Source: Chloroflexota bacterium | GTDB lineage: Bacteria > Chloroflexota > Dehalococcoidia > CAUJGQ01 | Reading direction: 5' to 3' | Length of the DNA: 45,833 nucleotides | Assembly (NCBI GenBank): GCA_963170165.1 | Contig: CAUJGQ010000067.1 | Coordinates: 1-45,833 of the forward strand | Shown: in pieces, positions 23,020 to 31,001 of the stretch | Position numbering within the stretch: the first letter of the stretch is position 1 | Layout of the letters: each line of letters begins with the position of its first letter | Program-made: the position numbers and the translations under genes | The notes under the pieces: model-generated | What the model was told of the DNA's origin: nothing | What the model saw: only the letters and a program-made list of their open reading frames with translations | Database searches by the model: none

Positions 23020-23034
23020 CCCCCTGCTAGGGGG
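23020..23034. repeat. Short C5/G5 inverted repeat (dispersed family)
   Basis: CCCCC-TGCTA-GGGGG followed by GATGACGAGGCGAGG. It is a near copy of the element at 3293-3309 and lies after the terminase operon, possibly marking its end. Confidence 0.5.
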
Positions 23035-23131
23035 ATGACGAGGCGAGGACGGGCGGCGAGGTGGTGCGCCCCACTTCCTTCCTCCCGTTTGGTGGTAGAC
23101 TGGCGCGGGAATATGGGAGAGGAGCACGCGC

Positions 23132-23329
23132 ATGCTCGCGGGGTTGCTGGTGGTGCTGGGGGTGCTGGCCGGGGCCGGCCTGTTCATGCTGGGCGCGGCG
23201 TCCGACACCGGGGCCGGGGTGTTTGCCGTCATCGCCGGCGGCCTGCTGGTCACCATCTCCATCTGGGCCGGCATCCTCTCCGGCCGCAAAGACGGCGAGA
23301 GCCACACGGGTCACGGACCGGCGCACTAA
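23132..23329 (+). CDS. Small two-helix membrane protein
   Basis: A 65-residue protein with two hydrophobic helices (about 2-21 and 29-49, GVFAVIAGGLLVTISIWAGIL) and a short hydrophilic, His-containing tail. The ribosome site GGGAGAGGAG lies nine bases before the ATG. A possible -10 TAGACT is at 23096-23101. It converges on the lysozyme-like gene. I do not recognise a family. Confidence 0.65.
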   Translation: MLAGLLVVLGVLAGAGLFMLGAASDTGAGVFAVIAGGLLVTISIWAGILSGRKDGESHTGHGPAH

Positions 23330-23346
23330 CGCCCCACAGGCTGCGC

Positions 23347-24420
23347 TCAGAAGCCGTACGCCAGCCAGGCGCGCTCGTCTAGATAGCGGCGGATGCGGGC
23401 TATGTACTGCTCGGCGGCGGCGCTGTGCCAGTCGCCGGTGTACCACAAGCCGATGCAGCCCCACTCGTCACCGTGGGCCTCGTCCGGCACCCAGTGGAAG
23501 TCACCTTCGAAGCAGGCCCGCCGCCAGGCCAGCGCGTAGTCAACGTTCAACGCGGTGGAGAGCGCCGACCAAGGGTGCGTGCCGCCGTGGACGGAGGCTT
23601 TCACCTGGAGGATGCCGAAGGTGTGCCCCTCGTCGCCGACGAAGTCTTGCCGCCACGAGCTTTCACCGGCCGCCACGGCGCGCACCGTGTCCAGGTCAAA
23701 GCCCCACTTGCAGGCGCCCCACTGCAGGATCTCATCGGTGGTGCCGGTGAAGGCGCCATCGATGCGCGGGAAGATGTCCTCCAGCGCCGCCGGCGCCAGA
23801 TCATACCAGGGATCGAGCGCGAGCTGATCCGGCGTGGTGTGATTGGGAAGCGTGTTCTCCGGGCGCGGCTCCCAGGTGTTGCGGCGGACAGCGGCGGCGC
23901 AGGTCGCGCCATCGGGCAGCGACGTCCCCGGCGGCAGCGTGAGGAAGGGGAACACCGGGCCGGACGGCAAGGGTACCGGCGGCTCGCCCGGCGCCGCTAC
24001 CACCAGCTCTGCCGCCACATCCTGCCAGTGACGCAGCTCTCCCCAACCGGGGGCAAACACGCCGGTAGAGATGAGGTATACCCCGCGCTCGGCCGCCGCC
24101 GGCACGCTCCAGGCCAGGCGCAGCGTGACGGGCGTCTCCGGCGCGAGCGAGTGGCCGTCTTCAAATCGCTGGGCGACGCGGGCGCCGTTGGGCAGCCGCA
24201 CCTCGACATCGAGCAGCGCGGCCTGCGCCGTCTCGCTGCGGAACGTGGCGGTGATCACCGCCTCCTCCCCCGTGCGCGCCACGGCCGGCGCCTGCACCTG
24301 CACCGTCACGCCCGTCTGCGCCTTGACAGCGCCCGTGGTCGCTATCCCTGCGAACAGCCGCGCTGCGATCAGCACTGCCACCACCACGCCCGCCCGCTGT
24401 CTGCTCACCGGTTGCTCCAC
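23347..24420 (-). CDS. Secreted protein with a lysozyme/transglycosylase-like domain
   Basis: A 357-residue protein with a signal peptide (about residues 11-35, ending VKAQ). Residues 38-140 form a CARDB-like beta sandwich, then a Pro-rich linker. Residues about 225-350 resemble an SLT-type muramidase fold: AAGESSWRQDFVGDEGHTFGILQVK carries the likely catalytic Glu and the GxxxGILQ motif, and WGCIGLWYTGDWH follows. It would act on peptidoglycan outside the membrane, or be an inactive relative. It is near, but not in, the terminase cassette and faces the other way. Confidence 0.7.
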   Translation of the reverse strand: MEQPVSRQRAGVVVAVLIAARLFAGIATTGAVKAQTGVTVQVQAPAVARTGEEAVITATFRSETAQAALLDVEVRLPNGARVAQRFEDGHSLAPETPVTLRLAWSVPAAAERGVYLISTGVFAPGWGELRHWQDVAAELVVAAPGEPPVPLPSGPVFPFLTLPPGTSLPDGATCAAAVRRNTWEPRPENTLPNHTTPDQLALDPWYDLAPAALEDIFPRIDGAFTGTTDEILQWGACKWGFDLDTVRAVAAGESSWRQDFVGDEGHTFGILQVKASVHGGTHPWSALSTALNVDYALAWRRACFEGDFHWVPDEAHGDEWGCIGLWYTGDWHSAAAEQYIARIRRYLDERAWLAYGF

Positions 24421-24549
24421 CCGCTGCCTGTGCTGTCACGAGCATCGCACATCCATCGCCTATCTGCCGTACCCCAGAGGCGGCCCGCGTTGCCCGTTGG
24501 GGGTAGCGCTGGTAGATTGGCGCCAGAGTCCGATGCAGGAGCAGGTGCG

Positions 24550-24933
24550 ATGTGGTGGGATCGGGAGCGGCCGTGGAGTGTGATGGTAGCGCCGATCGTG
24601 GCGCTGGCGGTGATGCTCGGCTACTTCTTCCTGTTTGACCGCTGGGAGCACCTGGAGAACCCGATTGCCTCGCAACTGGCAATCGGCGCGGCGCTGGCGG
24701 GCTTTGTCGCGGCGCTGGCGGCGCAGCGGATCACCCGCTGGTGGCTGCTGCTGGTTCCCGGCCTGCTGGCCGCTGTCGCCGGCATCTGGGCCTATCTTGC
24801 CCCCACCGAGACCCCAGACGACTACAACTTCCGTAACACGCTGTGGGTGCTGACCGCCGTGCTGGTCATTACCACAGTGGCCGTCAACCTGCCGCAGATC
24901 ATCCGCGGCCGCTATCAGCGCCCGGAGGCATAA
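24550..24933 (+). CDS. Four-helix membrane protein of unknown function
   Basis: A 127-residue protein opening MWWDRERPWSVMVAPIVALAVML with four predicted membrane helices (about 10-28, 41-58, 63-82 and 98-116) and a basic tail. A -35/-10 pair TTGCCC-N17-TAGATT (24490-24518) lies just upstream. The ATG follows GCAGGAGCAGGTGCG. The frame is open far upstream, but that part is antisense to the lysozyme-like gene. The prepilin peptidase gene follows 62 bases later. Confidence 0.7.
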   Translation: MWWDRERPWSVMVAPIVALAVMLGYFFLFDRWEHLENPIASQLAIGAALAGFVAALAAQRITRWWLLLVPGLLAAVAGIWAYLAPTETPDDYNFRNTLWVLTAVLVITTVAVNLPQIIRGRYQRPEA

Positions 24934-24995
24934 GCTCCGCGCCCGCCCGCGCCGATGGTTTCCCTGGGGATACCGTCCCCAAGCGACGCGCTGCC

Positions 24996-25679
24996 GTGCT
25001 CACCGCCATCGCCGCCATCATTGGCTACGCCGCCGGAACGCTGATCGCGCTGCTGCTGGAGCGGCTGTACACCGGCGCGCCCTGGCGCGGGCCGCTGCGC
25101 CCTTGCCATCCGGCGCTGTGGGCCGGCGCCGCCGGCTACCTGCTGGCGCGCGGGCGCGGTCCCGGCGGCACGCCGCTGGCTACCCGCTACGCCTATCTGC
25201 CGGTACTGGGCGCGGCGGCGGGTGCGGCCATTGCCCTGCGGGTGAGCGACCCGCGCCACGCGCTGCTGGCGGCGGTGTTTGCCCTGCCGCTGCTGGCATT
25301 CGTGGCTACGGACTTCGAGCGTCACTTGTTGCCCAATCGCATGATGTACCCGGCGATTGCCGCCGCGGCGCTGCTGTGCTGGGCGTGGCCCGGCCGCTCA
25401 CCGGTATGGGTGCTGGCGGGGGGTGGGCTGGCCTTTGCGCTGCTGTTCGTGCTGTTTGTGATCATCCCCGGCTTCGGCTACGGCGATGTCAAGCTGGCTG
25501 GGCTGCTGGGGTTGCTGTGCGGCTGGCCCGCCATCATCTCGGCGCTGGCGGTGGGCGCCGTGGCGGCCGGGGCGGGTGTCGTGCTGATGCTCGCCACCCG
25601 CCGCATCGGCCGCCGCTCGGCCATTGCCTACGGCCCCTACCTCATCTTCGGCGGCTTCCTCACCATGCTTGCCGCCTGA
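24996..25679 (+). CDS. A24 family prepilin peptidase
   Basis: A 227-residue polytopic membrane aspartyl peptidase. The catalytic aspartates are in VATDFERHLLPNR (about residue 108) and GFGYGDVKLAGLL (about 164; the GxGD motif). The N-terminal cytosolic methyltransferase domain with its CxxC pair is missing, so it is the short, peptidase-only type. Pilin genes are not in the window. The start is uncertain: the GTG at 24996 is the first in-frame start codon outside the preceding gene, but it has no clear ribosome site. Confidence 0.85.
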   Translation: MLTAIAAIIGYAAGTLIALLLERLYTGAPWRGPLRPCHPALWAGAAGYLLARGRGPGGTPLATRYAYLPVLGAAAGAAIALRVSDPRHALLAAVFALPLLAFVATDFERHLLPNRMMYPAIAAAALLCWAWPGRSPVWVLAGGGLAFALLFVLFVIIPGFGYGDVKLAGLLGLLCGWPAIISALAVGAVAAGAGVVLMLATRRIGRRSAIAYGPYLIFGGFLTMLAA

Positions 25680-25776
25680 TCGGGCTGCAGCATCTCTGCA
25701 CCGGCGCTCCGTTTGGATGATGCCAGGGCGCCCCGTATTCCGGAGCATGAGGGTAACCATTCCGGAGAGGGGCGCC

Positions 25777-26061
25777 ATGGAACGGGACAATGCCAGGGAG
25801 CAACGGGGCGAACAGCGGGCGGCGACCGGGGAGGAATCGGCGGTCGATGATGTGCTGCAAGGGGACAGCGCCGCGGCCCGGCGGATGGGCAAGTCTCCGG
25901 CATTCGGCAACACTGGCGCCGCCCAACAGCCGGTGATCGACCCCACGTCCGCCGCCCTAGGCATCACCGCCGCGATCACAACTCCGCACCAGGCGGATGG
26001 CAACGAGCAGCACACCATCATCGACGAGCGCCGCAACAGCAGCGACATTGGCAGACGATAG
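25777..26061 (+). CDS. Small hydrophilic protein of unknown function
   Basis: A 94-residue, charged, Ala/Gln/Asp-rich protein with no membrane segment and little predicted structure. The ATG follows CGGAGAGGGGCGCC. The last eight of those bases, GGGGCGCC, form an inverted repeat with GGCGCCCC at 25727-25734, so the ribosome site may be folded into a hairpin. An ATG ten codons earlier is an alternative start. I do not recognise a family, so reality as a gene is moderately supported only. Confidence 0.45.
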   Translation: MERDNAREQRGEQRAATGEESAVDDVLQGDSAAARRMGKSPAFGNTGAAQQPVIDPTSAALGITAAITTPHQADGNEQHTIIDERRNSSDIGRR

Positions 26062-26115
26062 CCCAGCGGGCCGGGTGGCGCCGCCGTCCCTGGATGCCGG
26101 ATGCCGCGGCGCCTG

Positions 26116-26520
26116 CTAGTCCGTGCCCTGGCCGGTGAGGCGCTCGGGCAGGATCTTGACGATCACGCGTTGCTCGGCGGCGTTGCGCCAGGGATAGGCG
26201 TCCTGGTTCAGGTACTTCTTCGCCATCGCGTCGATGTGGGCATCGGCGCCGTCGTGCGTCATCTCCACCACCCGGCCGCGCACCGACAGCCAGCGATAGG
26301 GATTGGCGCGGTCCACCACCGACACGGCAACCCGGGCGTTGCGCTGGAGGTTGCGGGTCTTCTGGCGGCCCTCGGCGGTGTTGAAGATGACGTGCGTGCC
26401 GTCGGTGTCGATCCACACCGGCGTCAGTTGCGGCGTGCCATCGGGCATGACGGTGGCGATATTCGCGATCTGGGCTTCGCGCAACAGCGCCTGCTGTCCC
26501 GCGGTGAGCGTTGCGGCCAT
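26116..26520 (-). CDS. PPOX class (F420/FMN-binding split barrel) oxidoreductase
   Basis: A 134-residue split beta-barrel protein. Family features are IANIATVMPDGTPQLTPVWIDTDGTHVIFNTAEGRQKTRNLQRNARVAVSVVD in the first half and WLSVRGRVVEM in the second. Relatives with F420 reduce quinones, biliverdin or other ligands; FMN is possible. The cofactor cannot be decided from sequence alone. The gene stands alone on the minus strand. Its ATG follows GAAAGGAACCCGGCAG. Confidence 0.87.
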   Translation of the reverse strand: MAATLTAGQQALLREAQIANIATVMPDGTPQLTPVWIDTDGTHVIFNTAEGRQKTRNLQRNARVAVSVVDRANPYRWLSVRGRVVEMTHDGADAHIDAMAKKYLNQDAYPWRNAAEQRVIVKILPERLTGQGTD

Positions 26521-26629
26521 CTGCCGGGTTCCTTTCTGGTGCCTGTGCTGGGTATGCCGTTAGCGGCTTATCCATCGTAGGTCACGGGCCGCGCTGCCGC
26601 CAGCCGCTGGGGCACGCTACACTCCGCGC

Positions 26630-27160
26630 ATGACCGCAGATGCACAACCTGAATCAGACCGCGCGGCCACAGACGAGCTGCGCCGCCACCTGGATGCGCT
26701 GGGCAGCCCGTACGCAATTATCCCCTGTGACCCGGCGAAAGCGGACACCGCCGTCTTCTGCGCCACCTACGGCTACGCGCCGGAGGAATCGGCTAACACC
26801 ATCGTTGTCGCGGGCAAGAGTACCCCGCCGGTATACGCCGCCTGTGTGGTGCTGGCGCACACCCGCCTGGATGTCAACCGCGCCGTCCGCCAGCGGCTGG
26901 GGGTGCGCAAGGCCTCCTTTGCCGCCGCTGCGGAGACGCAGGATCTGACCGGGATGGAGATTGGCGGAGTGACGGTCTTTGGCCTGCCGCCGGGGATGCC
27001 GGTGTGGGTCGATGCCCGGGTGATGCAGCAGCCGCGCATCATCCTCGGTGGTGGGGTGCGCTCCTGCAAGGTGATTGCGCCACCGGCCATCCTGCTGCGG
27101 CTGCCGGATGTCACCGTCGTGGAGGATCTGGCGCTGCTTGCCCCCACCAGCTCAGCGTAG
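26630..27160 (+). CDS. YbaK/EbsC-type aminoacyl-tRNA deacylase family protein
   Basis: A 176-residue YbaK/ProX-like protein of the family that removes mischarged amino acids from tRNA. Family marks are the CCTYGYAPEE-like FCATYGYAPEESANTIVVAG, the DVNRAVRQRLGVRKASFA block, GGVTVFGLPPGMPVWVDARV and IILGGGVRSCKV. A -10-like TACACT (26618-26623) ends seven bases before the ATG, so the mRNA may be leaderless. It converges on the LysR gene with a nine-base overlap of the coding ends. Confidence 0.85.
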   Translation: MTADAQPESDRAATDELRRHLDALGSPYAIIPCDPAKADTAVFCATYGYAPEESANTIVVAGKSTPPVYAACVVLAHTRLDVNRAVRQRLGVRKASFAAAAETQDLTGMEIGGVTVFGLPPGMPVWVDARVMQQPRIILGGGVRSCKVIAPPAILLRLPDVTVVEDLALLAPTSSA

Positions 27161-28072
27161 GAGGTGCGGCTCCCCGGCAGGTTGCCGGCTGCCGGACGCT
27201 GCGTAGAACCGCTGGCAGAACTGGATGAAGGCGGCGGCCACCGGCCGGGGGTGGACAGGGTGGATGGCGATCACGCGGCGGTGCAGGGCAAAGCCGGGCA
27301 GCGCCAGCTCGCGTAGCTGCCCGCGCAGCGGCCCGGTTCGCGCCACGTAGCCCGCCACCATCCCCACGCACCCCCCCGCCAGCACATAGGCGCAGATACC
27401 GTCAAAGGCGCCGTGCTCGTACTGAATGCGCAGCTGCAGCCCCTGCTCGCGCGCCCAGCGCTCCAGGTACTGGCGGTAGCCGCTGGTGGGGGCCTGAGTG
27501 GCGATGGGGTAGCGCGCCAGCAGCGCCAGCGGGTCGCGCTCTGACTCGTCTCGCCGCACCACCAATACCAGCTCATCCTCATACAGCACCGTCGCGGCGT
27601 ACTGGCCAGTAGCCATATCGGTGTGCAAGTCGTTGGTGACAGCCAGGTCAACCTGGCCGCTGAGCAACGCGGCGAACGACTCGCCCACCCCCCGCGCTTC
27701 GATGGCGACGCGCGTACCGGGCGCCTGCTCCTGGAAGGCGCGCACCGCCGGGGGCAGCAGGTGGACGCTGGGGCCGTGCAGGCTGACCACGTTCAGCCGC
27801 TCCGCCGCCGGGTGGGCGAGGCCACGGATGCTATCCTGGATGCCGCTCCAGTCCGTCAGGGACCGCTCGGCAAACAGCAGAAACTGCCCGCCTGCCTGCG
27901 TGAGCTCCAACCGCCGGTTGCTGAAGGTGACCAGCGTCGCCCCCATCTCCTCCTCGATGGCGCGAATGTGGCCGTGCACCGTGGTGGGGCTGAGAAACAG
28001 CGCCGCCGCCGCCCCCGTATACGAGCCGGTTTCTACCAGTGCCTTAAATGAGCGCAGCGCTTCGAACCGCAC
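27152..28072 (-). CDS. LysR-family transcriptional regulator
   Basis: A 306-residue regulator with an N-terminal HTH (FEALRSFKALVETGSYTGAAAALFLSPTTVHGHIRAIEEEMGATL) and a C-terminal two-lobed effector-binding domain from about residue 85. The GTG start is preceded by GGGAGAGGAAGA. The frame is open further upstream but this lies antisense to the start of the lipoprotein gene, and no ribosome site supports it. It is divergent from the lipoprotein gene, which could be its target. Effector unknown. Confidence 0.9.
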   Translation of the reverse strand: MRFEALRSFKALVETGSYTGAAAALFLSPTTVHGHIRAIEEEMGATLVTFSNRRLELTQAGGQFLLFAERSLTDWSGIQDSIRGLAHPAAERLNVVSLHGPSVHLLPPAVRAFQEQAPGTRVAIEARGVGESFAALLSGQVDLAVTNDLHTDMATGQYAATVLYEDELVLVVRRDESERDPLALLARYPIATQAPTSGYRQYLERWAREQGLQLRIQYEHGAFDGICAYVLAGGCVGMVAGYVARTGPLRGQLRELALPGFALHRRVIAIHPVHPRPVAAAFIQFCQRFYAASGSRQPAGEPHLLR

Positions 28073-28175
28073 CGCCGTCTTCCTCTCCCACGGAACGGAT
28101 GCTAGGCGCGCATCCCCCCAGCCGCAAGCGCCGGGTGTACCGTGTGGGGCAGGAACGGATAAGGAGGGCTGCGCC

Positions 28176-28721
28176 ATGCCACGGTGGTGCTGGCTGTTGC
28201 TGTCTGCGCTGGTGCTGGCCTGTACCACCTCGGCGCAGGAGGAGCCCGGGGGGACGGAGCCCGGCCTGCTGCCGCCGGACCCGCCGGCCACCGCCGCCCC
28301 GGCGCCGCCCGCCGCCGGCCTGGGCGAGCCGGTGACGGTACTACCGGGTGTGGTGACCGTGCAGGCCGGCGGCGGTGACGTTGCCCTGGGCGCGCCGCTG
28401 ACCGGCGAGGTAGCCAGCGGCCTGGGAGTGACCATCTACCTGGAGGACATGCACAGCGATTGCAGCATCCTCACGCTGGAGCGGCAGGACGGGGCGGCGT
28501 GGCTGCCGCTGGGCGAGTGCGCGATGGAGCGGGCGGCGCAGGTGCTGGCGATTGGTCCGGGGCGGGGCCGCGCCGTCACCATCCATCCCGGCAGCGTCCA
28601 CTTTGCCGCTACCCCGGTGACGGCGGGAACGTACCGGCTGGTGGCCCGCTACTGGCTCACCGCCGCACCCGGGCCAGACGCTGCGGAGGTCGCGGTGTCG
28701 GCGCCGTTCACGGTCCGGTGA
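28176..28721 (+). CDS. Lipoprotein of unknown function
   Basis: A 181-residue lipoprotein with a signal ending at a lipobox (LVLAC, Cys16), a Pro/Ala-rich linker at about 27-47, and a beta-rich domain from about 52 to 181 (VTVQAGGGDVALGAPLTGEV, SGLGVTIYLED, TPVTAGTYRLVARYWL) that looks like an Ig-like fold. The ribosome site AAGGAGG lies before the ATG. The lipoprotein stops six bases before the convergent histidine kinase. No function is assigned. Confidence 0.7.
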   Translation: MPRWCWLLLSALVLACTTSAQEEPGGTEPGLLPPDPPATAAPAPPAAGLGEPVTVLPGVVTVQAGGGDVALGAPLTGEVASGLGVTIYLEDMHSDCSILTLERQDGAAWLPLGECAMERAAQVLAIGPGRGRAVTIHPGSVHFAATPVTAGTYRLVARYWLTAAPGPDAAEVAVSAPFTVR

Positions 28722-28727
28722 GGGGTG

Positions 28728-30740
28728 TCAGCCCGCGCGGACCGGGGCCGGCCCGGCCAGCAGTCCGTCGACGGCATCGAGGAAGCGGCGGACGTTGATA
28801 GGCTTGGTGATGTAGTCCTGTGCTCCGGCGGCGCGCAGCCGTTCGACGTGGGCGGGGATGGCGTCGGCGCTGACGATCACCACGGGAATATCGCGCGTTT
28901 CGGGCAGGGCGCGCAGCCGGGACAGCACCTCGGCGCCGTGCATATCCGGCAGGTTGGCATCGAGCAGGATCAGCCGCGGTCGGTGCTGGCGGGCGAGGTC
29001 CACACCCAGGCTGCCCTGCATCGCGGCCAGCAGCTGCACCGCCGGACGCTGGGCAAGGATGCGCTCCACCAACCGGAAGTTAGACAGGTTGTCCTCGATA
29101 TACAGTACCAGTGCCTCGGCCAGGGCAGGGATGATGGCCGGCGGGCAGGCCGGGGTGCGGTCGCCGGCGGTGGCGGGTGGCGAGGCGACCGGCAGGGTGA
29201 GAGCGAAGGTAGAGCCGGTGCCGGGCAGGCTTTCGGCCGTGATGGTGCCGTCCATCGCCTCCATCAGGCGCAACGACAGCGCCAGCCCCAGGCCGGTGCC
29301 CTGCGTGCTACCGCGCTCGGCCCCCAGCCGGTCAAACGGCGTGAACAGCCGCCCCAACTGCTCCGGGGCCATGCCGGCGCCGGTGTCCTGCACGAGCAGC
29401 CGCAGCCGCCCCCCACCCGGCGCCTGCCAGCGGATGATCACGCGGCCACCGGCGTGGTTGTACTTGATCGCGTTAGACAGCAGGTTGAGCAGCACCTGCT
29501 TGAGCCGCTGCTCGTCGGCCAGGACGGCCATCCCGTCATCCAGCGGTTGATCGACGTGGCAGAGGACGCGCTGCTCGGCGGCCAGCGGCCGCACCAGCTG
29601 CAGCACTTCCTCCACCAACATCCGCAGCCGCACCGGCTCTGGGTGCAGCTCCAGCCGCCCGGCCTCGATACGGGCGATATCGAGTGTTTCGTTGATCAGG
29701 TCCAGCAGATGGCGGCCCGCCTTGAGGATGAAGCCCACCCCCTCCACTTGCGCCGGGCTGGTGGCGTCTGTTTCCAGCAACTGGGCAAAGCCCAGGATGG
29801 CATTGAGCGGCGTGCGTAGCTCGTGGCTCATGCGCGACAGGAAGTCATTCTTGGCGCGGCTGGCGCGTTCGGCCTCGTCGCGCGCCTGGTGGGTCAGCTG
29901 CTCGGCGCGCAGCCGCTCCGTCACATCACGTGCCAGCACCAGCCAGGCGACGGGCGTCCCCCCGGCGTCGGTCAGCACCTGCGCCCGCAGTTCCAGCGGT
30001 ACCCAGTGCCCGGCGCGGTGGCGGGCACGGGCGGTCATCTCCAGCCCGTGGGCGGGTAGCCGGTCGCGCTCGGCCAGCGCCTCTTCGAACGTGGCCGTCA
30101 GCGCGGGCAGATCCTCCGGATGGAACACATCCTCCATCGGGCCGCCCACGACAAAGTACGGCTCCTGTCCCAGCACATGGCGGAAGGCCGAGTTGGCGAC
30201 CAGCATCAGCCCGTCCAGGGCGATGACGGTGATCAGGTCAGGCGACGTCTCGATGATGTGATGGAGCCGCTCGCGGCTCTCATGCAGCGCCTCCTGGTCG
30301 CGCAGCCGCTCCGTCTGGTCCAGCAGCAACAGCACCGCGCCCGGCTGCTCCGCCAGCGGCGTGAGCAGATAAGCCACCGGTAGCGGTGGACCGCCGCCGG
30401 CACGCACCAGCAGGCCTTCGTCGGGGCAGGCACGGCCGCCGCCCGGCCGCAGCAGCGGTGTGGCGCCACCGGGCGAGGTCAGCAGCTCATCCAGCGGCTG
30501 CCCGGCCAGCGTGGCGGCATCGCGGCCACACAGCCGCTGGGCGGTGACATTGGCGTACGTGATGCGCCCAGCGCCGTCCAGCAGGCACAGCCCCGCACCC
30601 AGCGCCTCCAGCACGGCCGGCGGGTGGGTGCGCTCTGCCTCGAGCAGAGCCAGCAACCGCGGCCACTGCTCGGCGTCCGGGGGGCCTTGTGCGGGATCGA
30701 TGCCCGCCGCGGCCAGCAGGCAGGTCAGGTGCAGCTGCAT
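28728..30740 (-). CDS. PAS-containing hybrid histidine kinase/response regulator
   Basis: A 670-residue soluble hybrid kinase. Order: PAS 1 (about 41-145), PAS 2 (about 152-275), HisKA with the phosphorylated His306 in MSHELRTP, HATPase_c with Asn423 in NLLSNAIKY, DTGAG (452-456) and GTGLGLALS (481-489), then a receiver domain with phosphoacceptor Asp594 in LLDANLPDM and Lys646. There is no membrane segment, so signals are sensed in the cytosol. The start follows GGTGAGGTATCTC. The upstream ATG (MVRYL) would add five residues. No cognate output regulator is adjacent. Confidence 0.9.
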   Translation of the reverse strand: MQLHLTCLLAAAGIDPAQGPPDAEQWPRLLALLEAERTHPPAVLEALGAGLCLLDGAGRITYANVTAQRLCGRDAATLAGQPLDELLTSPGGATPLLRPGGGRACPDEGLLVRAGGGPPLPVAYLLTPLAEQPGAVLLLLDQTERLRDQEALHESRERLHHIIETSPDLITVIALDGLMLVANSAFRHVLGQEPYFVVGGPMEDVFHPEDLPALTATFEEALAERDRLPAHGLEMTARARHRAGHWVPLELRAQVLTDAGGTPVAWLVLARDVTERLRAEQLTHQARDEAERASRAKNDFLSRMSHELRTPLNAILGFAQLLETDATSPAQVEGVGFILKAGRHLLDLINETLDIARIEAGRLELHPEPVRLRMLVEEVLQLVRPLAAEQRVLCHVDQPLDDGMAVLADEQRLKQVLLNLLSNAIKYNHAGGRVIIRWQAPGGGRLRLLVQDTGAGMAPEQLGRLFTPFDRLGAERGSTQGTGLGLALSLRLMEAMDGTITAESLPGTGSTFALTLPVASPPATAGDRTPACPPAIIPALAEALVLYIEDNLSNFRLVERILAQRPAVQLLAAMQGSLGVDLARQHRPRLILLDANLPDMHGAEVLSRLRALPETRDIPVVIVSADAIPAHVERLRAAGAQDYITKPINVRRFLDAVDGLLAGPAPVRAG

Positions 30741-31001
30741 GAGATACCTCACCATGGGTATCGGCCGGATCGGCAGCAATCTTGACCGGCGCGATAACGG
30801 CCCGGCTAGGGGCGGGCCGGCTTGGTGGCCACCCGGAAGCAGCCGAGGGCGGAGGTATCGTCGGCGGAGAGCGCGCGGGCGATCTCCGTCACCCCGACCC
30901 ACGACCACAGACGGGTCGCCGGCTACCACGCTGCTCCGTGGCGAGCGTCTTAGGGACGGCTGCGGTACGCTAAGGCGCGAGTCCCGCGCCGGGTGAAAGC
31001 G

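Noticed and set aside
20200-24420. Complete prophage
   Set aside because: Only TerL and small accessory genes are present. There is no portal, protease, capsid, tail, integrase or att-like direct repeat; flanks are chromosomal genes.
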